Part shown: positions 14,837 through 22,019 of the stretch, one piece after another | Layout of the letters: each line of letters opens with the position of its first letter | Numbering within the stretch: the stretch's first letter is position 1 | Assembly: GCA_938003715.1 (NCBI GenBank) | Contig: CALKYK010000317.1 | Span: 1 to 24,661 of the forward strand | Length of the DNA: 24,661 nucleotides | Direction: 5' to 3' | Source: an uncultured Gammaproteobacteria bacterium | GTDB taxonomy: Bacteria; Pseudomonadota; Gammaproteobacteria; Steroidobacterales; Woeseiaceae | The notes under the pieces: model-generated | The model's input: the letters and a program-made list of their open reading frames with translations, nothing else | Told to the model about the DNA's origin: nothing | The model's database searches: none | Translations under genes and position numbers: made by a program

Positions 14837-16351
14837 ATGTGGGACGGCGTCGCAACCGGCCTGGCGACGGTACTGGTGCCGATGAACCTGCTGATGGTCG
14901 TCGCGGGCTGCGTCGCGGGTACGCTGATCGGCATGCTGCCGGGCCTCGGGCCGATTTCCGCGATCGCGCTGATGATCCCGATCACCTACGGCTTCGATCC
15001 GTCGTCCGGCATGATCCTGATGGCCGGCGTCTACTACGGCGCGATTTTCGGCGGTTCGACGTCGTCGATACTGATCAACGCGCCGGGCGTCGCGGGAACC
15101 GTTGCGACCTCGTTCGACGGCTACCCGCTCGCGCGCGCAGGCCAGGCCGGCAAGGCGCTCGCCGTTGCCGCGGTCGCCAGTTTCGCCGGCGGCACGATCG
15201 CGGCGATGCTGCTGATGGTGGCCGCGCCCGCGCTGGCGACGGTGTCGCTGAGTTTCCAGTCGCCCGACTACCTGATGCTGATGATCCTCGGGCTGATGGC
15301 CGTGTCGACGTTTGCCTCGCGCGGCAAGGTCGTGCAGGCGCTGATCGCGACCGTGATCGGGCTGATGCTGTCGACGGTCGGCACGGACCCGTCCGCCGGC
15401 GTGCAGCGGTTCACGTTCGGCAGCCTCGATCTCGTCGACGGTCTGAGTTTCCTGCTGCTCGCGATGGCGACGTTTGCACTGTCGGAAGCGCTGATGACGG
15501 TGCTCAAGGGAGACAAGGCGGGCGCGGAGGCGGAGGCAGCATCGCGCGGCAACTTCGGCAGCCTGAAACTGGATCGCGAGGACGCGCGGCAGATGACGCC
15601 GGTCGTGGGCCGGTCCTCGGTGCTGGGTTTCCTGGTCGGCGTGCTGCCAGGCGCAGGCGCCACGATCGCGTCGTTCCTCGCCTACGGCATGGAGCGTGCG
15701 CTGGCGCCCCTGCGCGAGAAGAACCGCTTCGGCAAGGGTTCGATTCGCGGCATCGCGGCGCCGGAAACGGCAAACAATGCGGCGTGCACGGGGTCCTTCG
15801 TGCCGCTCCTGACACTCGGCATTCCGGGCTCCGGCACGACCGCGGTGATGCTCGGCGCGCTGATCTCTTACGGCGTGCAGCCGGGCCCGCAGCTATTCCA
15901 GACCAACCCGGAGGTGTTCTGGTCGGTGATCATCTCGATGTACCTCGGCAACGTCGTGCTGCTGATGCTGAACCTGCCGCTGATTCCGTACATCGCGAAG
16001 CTCCTGATCCTGCCGCGCCAGCTCCTGGTGCCGTTCATCCTGTTCTTCTCGCTGATCGGCGTGTACCTGGTGTCGTTCAACACCTTCGATATCCTGCTGA
16101 TGACCGCGTTCGCGGTCGCCGCGATTTTTCTGCGCTTCTTCGACTACCCGATGGCGCCGCTGATCCTGGGCTTCATCCTCGGTGACATGATCGAGGACAA
16201 CCTGCAGCGGACGATGACGCTGTACGACGGATCGATCTCGTTCCTGTGGCAGCGGCCGGTGAGCCTCGGCATCAGCATCCTCATACTGTTCGTGATCCTC
16301 GTCCCGATCGTCCGCGCTTTTCGCCCCGGTACCGGAGCCCGGCCAGGCTGA
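14837..16351 (+). CDS. tctA: TTT transporter large membrane subunit, TctA family
   Basis: A 504-residue protein with about 11-12 membrane segments and the two inverted TctA repeats. Signatures are GMLPGLGPISAIALMIPITY and GVYYGAIFGGSTSSILINAP in the first half, and GVLPGAGATIASFLAYGMER, ETANNAACTGSFVPLLTLGI and GTTAVMLGALISYGVQPGP in the second. It is the channel of the proton- or sodium-driven uptake system. AGGGAA lies nine bases before the ATG. It is the last gene of the five-gene operon; the convergent gene begins after six bases and no terminator hairpin is visible between them. Confidence 0.95.
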   Translation: MWDGVATGLATVLVPMNLLMVVAGCVAGTLIGMLPGLGPISAIALMIPITYGFDPSSGMILMAGVYYGAIFGGSTSSILINAPGVAGTVATSFDGYPLARAGQAGKALAVAAVASFAGGTIAAMLLMVAAPALATVSLSFQSPDYLMLMILGLMAVSTFASRGKVVQALIATVIGLMLSTVGTDPSAGVQRFTFGSLDLVDGLSFLLLAMATFALSEALMTVLKGDKAGAEAEAASRGNFGSLKLDREDARQMTPVVGRSSVLGFLVGVLPGAGATIASFLAYGMERALAPLREKNRFGKGSIRGIAAPETANNAACTGSFVPLLTLGIPGSGTTAVMLGALISYGVQPGPQLFQTNPEVFWSVIISMYLGNVVLLMLNLPLIPYIAKLLILPRQLLVPFILFFSLIGVYLVSFNTFDILLMTAFAVAAIFLRFFDYPMAPLILGFILGDMIEDNLQRTMTLYDGSISFLWQRPVSLGISILILFVILVPIVRAFRPGTGARPG

Positions 16352-16357
16352 CGCGCG

Positions 16358-16741
16358 TCAGGTGGTGCTTTGCGCCTGCGGTGACAGGAACCAGAGGACT
16401 GCGGCAACCAGGAGCAATGCCGGCACGTCGCCGACCAGGTGGCCGCGCTCGGCCTCGTCGCCGAATGCCTGCACCGCCATGATCCCGGCGTGCACGATGC
16501 TCGACCAGATCGTGAATGAAATGAGACTGCGATGTGCTGCCGGATTATTCGCGGCGAGGATCAGGAAAATGCCGAGCACCGCGTACACGCCAACGATCAT
16601 CTGGAAGTAGTACTGGCCCTCACCGCCGTGCCACTGCCAGCCGGACGGCCAGATCATGGCAATCGGGTAAACGAGCAGGAAGATCACGCCGAAGACGCGC
16701 AGCGCGAGCTGTAGCAGCTTTTGTTTTTGTTCGTAATCCAT
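16358..16741 (-). CDS. Small membrane protein, four segments (DUF6632-like)
   Basis: A 127-residue protein with four predicted membrane helices and a short cytoplasmic N-terminus (MDYEQKQKLLQLALRVFG). Conserved-looking features are IWPSGWQWHGGEGQYYFQMIVG, here split in two, and SSIVHAGIMAVQAFG. It resembles a family of uncharacterised bacterial membrane proteins, I think DUF6632, but the number is from memory. The start at 16741 is fixed by an excellent Shine-Dalgarno site (GGAGGTGA). It is divergent from the next small gene across 49 bases and converges on tctA. Confidence 0.8.
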   Translation of the reverse strand: MDYEQKQKLLQLALRVFGVIFLLVYPIAMIWPSGWQWHGGEGQYYFQMIVGVYAVLGIFLILAANNPAAHRSLISFTIWSSIVHAGIMAVQAFGDEAERGHLVGDVPALLLVAAVLWFLSPQAQSTT

Positions 16742-16744
16742 GAC

Positions 16745-16789
16745 TTCACCTCCTCTTTCGTGCCATTTTAGCAATTGCAAGGAGGTGAA
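16745..16789. repeat. Perfect 9-bp inverted repeat formed by two Shine-Dalgarno sites
   Basis: TTCACCTCC (16745-16753) and GGAGGTGAA (16781-16789) are exact inverted copies, each the ribosome site of one of the two divergent small membrane-protein genes. Midway lies the palindrome GCAATTGC (16771-16778), a possible protein-binding site. Confidence 0.6.
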
Positions 16790-16790
16790 C

Positions 16791-17258
16791 ATGAATACCG
16801 AACGCTGGCGATTCTATGCGGAGATGGTGGGCATTGCCGCGGTTGTCGCATCGCTGATGGCGCTGGTGCTGGAGCTGCGTCAAACGCAGTCGGCGCTGAT
16901 GGCGGCGACCTACCAGGCCCGTGCATTCGATGCGATTGACCTGAATCTCGCGCTTCAGGACAGTGAACACGTGCTGCCTTTGCTCGCGACTACTGACGTA
17001 CTCGATCCGGATGCAATTGCGGCGTTATCCGATGTCGAGCGCCTGCGATTGAATGTGTTCTTTACCGGGCGGCGCGTAGACGCGGAAAATGAGTACTACC
17101 AGTACCGGCACGGATTCCTCGACGAGGAGCACTACGAGTACGGCATACGGCCGTTTGTCAGTCGCAACGCACCCCGATGGCGCGCGCTGGGCATCCAGGA
17201 GCGTCGCCCGTCGTTCAAGGCGTTTGTCGACGACGTACTGGCCGAGAGCGACGAGTAG
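16791..17258 (+). CDS. Single-span membrane protein of unknown function
   Basis: A 155-residue protein with one N-terminal membrane segment (FYAEMVGIAAVVASLMALVL, about residues 8-27) then a soluble, mostly helical and acidic domain rich in aromatic residues (ENEYYQYRHGFLDEEHYEYG). The N-terminal pattern is common in hypothetical proteins that tether a small helical domain to the inner membrane. The ATG is fixed by AAGGAGGTGAAC directly upstream; a longer frame starting within the divergent gene is rejected. It ends 4 bases from the convergent thioredoxin-fold gene. Function unknown. Confidence 0.78.
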   Translation: MNTERWRFYAEMVGIAAVVASLMALVLELRQTQSALMAATYQARAFDAIDLNLALQDSEHVLPLLATTDVLDPDAIAALSDVERLRLNVFFTGRRVDAENEYYQYRHGFLDEEHYEYGIRPFVSRNAPRWRALGIQERRPSFKAFVDDVLAESDE

Positions 17259-17262
17259 GAAT

Positions 17263-17835
17263 TCAGCCGAAGTAGTCGGGCGCGTTGCCCGGCTTCCACT
17301 TGATGTTGCAGCCGATGCTCGGCTTCTGTTCCGCGGGCACCGGGACGTCGTTCAACACCGCATCGAGCGCTGCGCGCAGGTCGGCGCCGGTTACCGGGAC
17401 GCCGTTCGAGGGCCGGCTGTCGTCGAGCTGGCCGCGGTAGACGAGTTTCCGGTCCGCGTCGAAGAGAAAGAAGTCCGGCGTGCAGGCGGCGCGATACGCT
17501 TTCGCCACCGCCTGATCCTCGTCGAACAGGTACGGGAACTCGTAGCCCCAGTTCTGCGCCTCCTCTTTCATTTTTTCCGGTCTGTCGTCGGGGTGCTTCT
17601 CGACGTCGTTGCTGTTGATGGCGTAAATCGCGACGTCCATCGGCAGGTACTCGTGGGCGAGGTGCGCGAGTTCCTCGCGCACGTGCTTGACGAACGGGCA
17701 GTGGTTGCAGATGAACATCACGAGATAGGCGCTGGCGCCGTCGCGCAGCGAATGCCGGTTGCCGTCCGGGTCCGGCAGCTCGAAGGCCGGCGCCTCGGTG
17801 CCGAGTTCGAGCATCTGTGATTCGGTTGCCGCCAT
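17263..17835 (-). CDS. Thioredoxin-fold redox protein (AhpC/TSA-like)
   Basis: A 190-residue protein of the thioredoxin superfamily with C43-N-H-C46 (FICNHCPFVKH) and the cis-proline loop C118-T-P120-D (AACTPDFFLFD). Members of this group, often annotated thioredoxin family or AhpC/TSA redoxin, are cytoplasmic or anchored by context; no signal peptide is seen. The extra C118 before cis-Pro and C176 (SIGCNIKWK) are features of the subfamily and could participate in dithiol exchange. The start is preceded by GGAGG. It sits 15 bases behind the MATE gene on the same strand, probably cotranscribed. Partner or substrate is unknown; peroxide or disulfide reduction is the likely reaction type. Confidence 0.9.
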   Translation of the reverse strand: MAATESQMLELGTEAPAFELPDPDGNRHSLRDGASAYLVMFICNHCPFVKHVREELAHLAHEYLPMDVAIYAINSNDVEKHPDDRPEKMKEEAQNWGYEFPYLFDEDQAVAKAYRAACTPDFFLFDADRKLVYRGQLDDSRPSNGVPVTGADLRAALDAVLNDVPVPAEQKPSIGCNIKWKPGNAPDYFG

Positions 17836-17850
17836 CTATTCCTCCCGGTC

Positions 17851-19179
17851 TCAAACTTCGATGTGCTGCCACTTGCGGCTGCGCCACATGGACACGTAAA
17901 GCCCGGCCTGTAGTGTGCGGCTCACGCCCTGCAAAATCCACACGCCGAGCAGGCCGAAGCCCAGCACCGGCCCCACCAGGTACGCGAGCGGCAGGAAGAA
18001 CAGCCACTGCACGCCGATGCTGACGAACATGACGCGACGCGCATCGCCGGCGCCGAGCATGCCGTGCATGAACGCGAATACGACCGCCTCGAGCGGCATC
18101 GACAGGCCCATGATGCGCATCGGCCAGCGCGCGAGCTCGCGGGTCGACTCCTCGTGGATGAAGATCGACGACACGAGGTCCGGCACCAGCCACATCGGTA
18201 GCCCGAGCACCGCGAGCAGTGCGACGGTCACCTTGCAGACGTCCCAGGCCCACTGGTAGGCGTCGTCGACGTCGCGGCGACCGAGCGCCTGGCCGACCAG
18301 GGTCGTGCAGGCGATGCCGAGAGCAATGCCCGGCAGGATCGCGAACAGGAGCACCGTGATGAGCACGTTGGCTGCGGCCAGCTCGGGCGTGCCGATCCGC
18401 CCGATGATCCAGAACATGGCGGTCAGCCCGGCCGCAAAGAAGAGCTGCTGCACGCCTGCAGGCAGAGATACGCGGATCAGCGAGCCGGTTTCCGCGCGCG
18501 TCGACAGGTGCCTGAGGAAGCCGTCCTTCGCCACGTGCCTGAAGCCGAGAAAGAAATAGATCGCGGTGCCGACGCCCATCGAGATCGCGCTCGCCATGCC
18601 CGCGCCCGTGACGCCGAGCGCCGGTGCGCCGAAGTTGCCGAAGATCAGCACGTAGTTCAGGAAGATGTTCACGGCATGCATCATGATCAGTGTCGTCATG
18701 TACAGCCGCGACATGTCCAGCGCGTTCCAGTAGCCGCGAAACGCGAAATTCATGCCGACGAACATGATCGCGCCGAGGCGCCACTCCAGGTACGGCACGC
18801 CGCGCTCGATGACTGCCGGGTCGCTGTTCAGGAACGGGTACACCGGTTCCGCGAGGCGAATGAGGACGAACGAAAGAATCGGCGCGACCAGCAGCACGAC
18901 CAGCAGCGCGGTGTTCAGGATCGCCGCGGCGCGGTCCGCACGACCTTCGCCTTTGCGCCTCGCTGCGCTCGACTGTACGCCGGTCGAGATGCCGAGTATC
19001 AGGGCCTGGCACATGAAAACCACGCAGCCGACGACACCGACGGCTGCAAGTGCCCGATCGCCCAGGAAGCCAACCATCGCCGTGGCGACGATGTTCAGCA
19101 GGTTCGGCGATACCATGCCGCCGATGATCGGCAGCGCCAACGTCAGGATGCGCTGCCGCCGCTCCGGAGTGAGTTCCAT
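17851..19179 (-). CDS. MATE-family multidrug/metabolite efflux transporter
   Basis: A 442-residue protein with about 12 membrane segments in two homologous halves. It begins LTLALPIIGGMVSPNLLN and continues IVATAMVGFLGDRALAAVGV, the usual MATE N-terminus; the second half repeats the pattern with LGIACTTLVGQALGRRDVD. MATE proteins export cationic drugs or metabolites using Na+ or H+. An in-frame ATG at 19179 gives the expected N-terminus; the ribosome site (AAAGGAAG) lies further upstream than usual. It is divergent from the AhpD-like gene by 48 bases and precedes the thioredoxin-fold gene in the same transcription unit. Confidence 0.9.
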   Translation of the reverse strand: MELTPERRQRILTLALPIIGGMVSPNLLNIVATAMVGFLGDRALAAVGVVGCVVFMCQALILGISTGVQSSAARRKGEGRADRAAAILNTALLVVLLVAPILSFVLIRLAEPVYPFLNSDPAVIERGVPYLEWRLGAIMFVGMNFAFRGYWNALDMSRLYMTTLIMMHAVNIFLNYVLIFGNFGAPALGVTGAGMASAISMGVGTAIYFFLGFRHVAKDGFLRHLSTRAETGSLIRVSLPAGVQQLFFAAGLTAMFWIIGRIGTPELAAANVLITVLLFAILPGIALGIACTTLVGQALGRRDVDDAYQWAWDVCKVTVALLAVLGLPMWLVPDLVSSIFIHEESTRELARWPMRIMGLSMPLEAVVFAFMHGMLGAGDARRVMFVSIGVQWLFFLPLAYLVGPVLGFGLLGVWILQGVSRTLQAGLYVSMWRSRKWQHIEV

Positions 19180-19227
19180 GCTGAAAATTATTCTTCCTTT
19201 ACCAGGGGCGCCAGACGGGTGGCCGGC

Positions 19228-19833
19228 ATGACCTGGATCGCGACTATCTCATACGACGAGGCAGGCGGGACACTGAAGAAACTCTACGACCGGATCAAGG
19301 GACCGGACGACAACGTCGACAACATCATGCTGGCGCACAGCCTGCGCCCGCATACGATGGAAGGGCACATGACGCTGTACAAGTACGTGTTGCATCATCC
19401 CCGCAATACGCTGCCGAAAGCCTATCTCGAGGCGATCGGCGTGTATGTCAGCCTTCTGAACGACTGCCGCTACTGCATAGACCATCATTTTGCCGGTTTG
19501 TCGCGGCTGATCGGCGACGAGATGCGTGCGGCTGCGATCCGCGAGGCGCTCGACGCCGGCAACCCGGCGGCAGCGTTCGAGGGCCGGGAGCTCGCTGGCA
19601 TGGACTACGTCGAAAAACTGACCGTGACGCCGGCCGAGATCGGCGCGGAAGACATCGAGCTGTTGCGCAGCGCCGGGTTCGACGACGGCGAGATCCTGGA
19701 GATCAACCAGGTCGCGTCTTACTTCGCCTACGCGAACCGCTTAGTCCTTGGCCTGGGCGTCGACACGGACGGCGACATCATCGGATTGTCACCGGGCGAC
19801 AGCGACGACCCGGACAGCTGGTCCCACGCCTGA
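19228..19833 (+). CDS. AhpD-like carboxymuconolactone decarboxylase family protein (peroxidase-related)
   Basis: A 201-residue all-helical protein with the AhpD-type motif C80-R-Y-C83-x3-H87 (NDCRYCIDHH), the redox pair and proton relay of alkylhydroperoxidase-like enzymes. The order MLAHSLRPHTMEGHMTLYKYVLHH, taken in parts, matches proteins annotated as peroxidase-related. The C-terminal tail (SPGDSDDPDSWSHA) is acidic. I chose the ATG at 19228 as the homologous start; the long frame upstream is the antisense of the MATE gene. It is divergent from MATE and converges toward the class V aminotransferase. Probable role in peroxide or thiol chemistry. Confidence 0.88.
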   Translation: MTWIATISYDEAGGTLKKLYDRIKGPDDNVDNIMLAHSLRPHTMEGHMTLYKYVLHHPRNTLPKAYLEAIGVYVSLLNDCRYCIDHHFAGLSRLIGDEMRAAAIREALDAGNPAAAFEGRELAGMDYVEKLTVTPAEIGAEDIELLRSAGFDDGEILEINQVASYFAYANRLVLGLGVDTDGDIIGLSPGDSDDPDSWSHA

Positions 19834-19864
19834 CCGCCATAGCGTTTCCATTTGCCCGCGACAA

Positions 19865-19881
19865 CGGCTGCATGGCAGCCG
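19865..19881. other. Hairpin in convergent spacer
   Basis: A 7-bp perfect stem (CGGCTGC / GCAGCCG) with loop ATG, in the 149-base spacer between the AhpD-like and class V aminotransferase genes. There is no T tract; nothing else is recognisable in the spacer. Confidence 0.3.
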
Positions 19882-19982
19882 CATCGACACGGGGCGTTGA
19901 CTCCTCACTCGATAACTCGCTCGGAGCAAACACCCAGTGTCGATATCGTAGTCGCAGCAAAAGATCGAATCTTGTGTTCTGG

Positions 19983-21212
19983 CTATCCGAGCAGCGCGCG
20001 CGACCTGCCCACCGCCGCGACCACCCGGTCGACGTGATCCTCGGTGTTGTAGACGTGCGGCGACATGCGAAAGCCGCCGACCGGCGCGGTGATCACACCC
20101 GAGTCCTCGAGCACTTTCGTTACCAGCTGCGGCGCGTTCTCCCGCTGCGCCCTCAGGATGATCACGCTGCTCGTGAACTCGGGCCGCGACGTGGATACGA
20201 ACGGCACGCCTATGTCGGCAAGCCCTTCGCGCAGGCGGTTTGCGATTGCCATCGAGCGTGCTTCGATACCCGCGGGCGTCACGGCTTCGTGAAACTTCGC
20301 GGTGTCGGACAGCGACGCCACGGCCGCGTCGTCGCGCTGGCCGAGCGCATCGAACTTGCGCGCACCGGCAGGAGGTGCGTCATGCCGCCCCCAGGGCACG
20401 CTGACCACGATCGGCCAGATCGAATCGATATGCCGTTCGCGTACGAACAGCATCCCCACTTCGCGCGGGCCCATGAACCACTTGTGCGCGCTGCCGCTGA
20501 ACGAATCGCAGTCGACGCGGCCGAGATCGACGTCCACCGCGCCCCAGGTCTGCGCGCCGTCGACGTGGATGTGCACGTCGCCTTTTTTCCTGCGTATCGC
20601 GGCGCAGATTTCCGCGACCGGCGTGCGAAACCCGGTGATGTTCGATATGTGCGTGAACGAAATCACCTTTGTCCTCGGCCCGACCGAGTCGACGAAAATA
20701 TCGACCGCTTCGTCGATGGAGCCCGTTTCCACCGGCACCGAGAAGCGACGCACGACCGCGCCACTGCGTTGCGCGCGCACGTCCCACGCTGCGCTGTTGG
20801 ATGGATGGTTCTGGTCCCACAGCACGACCTCGTCGCCTTCCGCGAGCGGCAGGCCCTGCACGATCACGTTGTTGGCCTCCGAGGTGTTGCGCACGATCGC
20901 GACCTCGTCTGCGGATACGCCGAGCATGCCGGCGATGCGGCTGCGTGCGTCTTCTTTCAGGGCCTCGATGCGGCGCCGGACATCGGGACTCAGCGAGTCG
21001 TCGAGCGCCTGCGCATAGCGGTTGTGCGCGTCGGTGACGCTGACCGGCATCGGGCACAGGTTGGCCGCGTTCATCGGCACGTTGTCGTCGTCGAAGCCGA
21101 AATCCGGCACGGCTTTCGTGTCCGCCGCGGCGCGCGCGGCGTACGCGGACAGGCTGCCCGCCAGCGATGCGCCACCCACGGCCTTCAGGAACGTTCTTCT
21201 CGCGATCGTCAT
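19983..21212 (-). CDS. Tat-exported class V aminotransferase (isopenicillin N epimerase / cysteine desulfurase-like fold)
   Basis: A 409-residue PLP enzyme with a twin-arginine signal (R5-R6-T-F-L-K, hydrophobic stretch, cleavage near ARAAA at about residue 30). PLP residues are K244 (SGSAHKWFMGP), D218 and Q221 (HVDGAQTWG) and RNTSEANN at 108-115. The fold-type I class V family includes isopenicillin N epimerases, kynureninases and cysteine lyases; it lacks the catalytic Cys loop of a true desulfurase. Exported PLP enzymes fold and take up cofactor in the cytoplasm, which explains use of Tat. The start has GGGGGATGA upstream. It is divergent from the FAH-family gene; the other Tat protein lies two genes away. 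Substrate unknown: likely an amino acid in the periplasm. Confidence 0.9.
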   Translation of the reverse strand: MTIARRTFLKAVGGASLAGSLSAYAARAAADTKAVPDFGFDDDNVPMNAANLCPMPVSVTDAHNRYAQALDDSLSPDVRRRIEALKEDARSRIAGMLGVSADEVAIVRNTSEANNVIVQGLPLAEGDEVVLWDQNHPSNSAAWDVRAQRSGAVVRRFSVPVETGSIDEAVDIFVDSVGPRTKVISFTHISNITGFRTPVAEICAAIRRKKGDVHIHVDGAQTWGAVDVDLGRVDCDSFSGSAHKWFMGPREVGMLFVRERHIDSIWPIVVSVPWGRHDAPPAGARKFDALGQRDDAAVASLSDTAKFHEAVTPAGIEARSMAIANRLREGLADIGVPFVSTSRPEFTSSVIILRAQRENAPQLVTKVLEDSGVITAPVGGFRMSPHVYNTEDHVDRVVAAVGRSRALLG

Positions 21213-21240
21213 GCTTCATCCCCCGTTCGAGCGAGACAGC

Positions 21241-21270
21241 TTGATTGTGCGCCTATTCTACGACTTTAAT
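21241..21270 (+). promoter_or_regulatory. Possible promoter of the FAH-family gene
   Basis: TTGATT (21241-21246) and TTTAAT (21265-21270) are 18 bases apart and leave a leader of about 22 bases. A small dyad CGAC/GTCG brackets the -10. Confidence 0.4.
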
Positions 21271-21298
21271 GTCGGGGGTCCGGGCGAATCGGTAATTT

Positions 21299-21979
21299 AT
21301 GAAACTATTCGAGCTGCCACAGCCGGAATTGCCGATCGCCGGCAGCGACGACACGTTCCCGGTGCGGCGCATCTACTGCATCGGCCGCAACTACGCCGAT
21401 CACGTCCGCGAGATGGGCGGCGATCCGAAGCGCTCGCCGCCGGTGTTCTTCTGCAAGCCGGCCGATGCGATCGTGCCGGGCGGCGGCCCGATCGACTATC
21501 CGTCGCGCACCGAAAAGCTGCACCACGAGATCGAGCTCGTGGTTGGCATCGGCAAGGCGGGACGCGACATCGATGCACGCAGGGCGCTCGACTACGTCTA
21601 TGGCTACGCCGTCGGCATCGACCTGACCCGACGCGACCTGCAGAACGAGGCCAAGGAAAACGGCCAGCCCTGGGACAGCGCCAAGGCTTTCGACCAGTCC
21701 GCCCCGGTCTCCGCGATGCATCCCGCATCGGGCATCGGCCACCCGGACAGCGGGCGGATCTGGCTTGCCGTCAATGGCGAAAATCGCCAGGACGCGGACC
21801 TGAATGCGTTAATATGGACGGTACCGGAATGCCTTGCCGAGCTGTCGACGTTGTTCTCGCTCGCACCCGGCGACCTGGTGTTTACCGGCACACCCGCGGG
21901 CGTGGGCCCGCTGGACCCGGGGGACACCGCGACCGGCGGCATCGAAGGCGTCGACGAAATATCGATCACGATCAGGTGA
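21299..21979 (+). CDS. Fumarylacetoacetate hydrolase family protein (fumarylpyruvate hydrolase-like)
   Basis: A 226-residue FAH-domain protein of the short, single-domain type. Metal ligands are E77-x-E79 (HHEIELVVGIG) and D108 (VGIDLTRRDLQ); K129 (SAKAFD), the RNYADH segment and FTGTPAGVG are also family features. Short FAH proteins hydrolyse C-C bonds in fumaryl- or maleylpyruvate, or act as oxaloacetate decarboxylases or other acylpyruvases. No aromatic ring dioxygenase is nearby, so the classical gentisate role is unsupported here. The ribosome site is weak. A 40-base gap separates it from the Tat HD-domain gene, which is on the same strand and probably in the same operon. Confidence 0.9.
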   Translation: MKLFELPQPELPIAGSDDTFPVRRIYCIGRNYADHVREMGGDPKRSPPVFFCKPADAIVPGGGPIDYPSRTEKLHHEIELVVGIGKAGRDIDARRALDYVYGYAVGIDLTRRDLQNEAKENGQPWDSAKAFDQSAPVSAMHPASGIGHPDSGRIWLAVNGENRQDADLNALIWTVPECLAELSTLFSLAPGDLVFTGTPAGVGPLDPGDTATGGIEGVDEISITIR

Positions 21980-22019
21980 CGCGGCTACGACCGGCGGAAG
22001 ACCGCCGAAGGGGGACAAC

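Noticed and set aside
14611..16185. Plus-strand 524-codon frame over tctB and tctA
   Set aside because: Arg/Asp-rich out-of-frame translation; tctA reads correctly in the other frame.
17132..19012. Minus-strand 626-codon frame over MATE and the thioredoxin-fold gene
   Set aside because: Shifted translation of the same strand; motifs occur only in the assigned frames.
18508..19227. Long N-terminal extension of the AhpD-like gene
   Set aside because: It translates the antisense of the MATE gene; homology begins at the ATG at 19228.
19872..21269. Plus-strand 465-codon frame over the Tat aminotransferase
   Set aside because: His/Arg-rich antisense shadow with no motif.
21213..21298. Riboswitch in the divergent spacer of the FAH gene
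   Set aside because: Only 86 bases with a minor dyad; too short and no known aptamer pattern.
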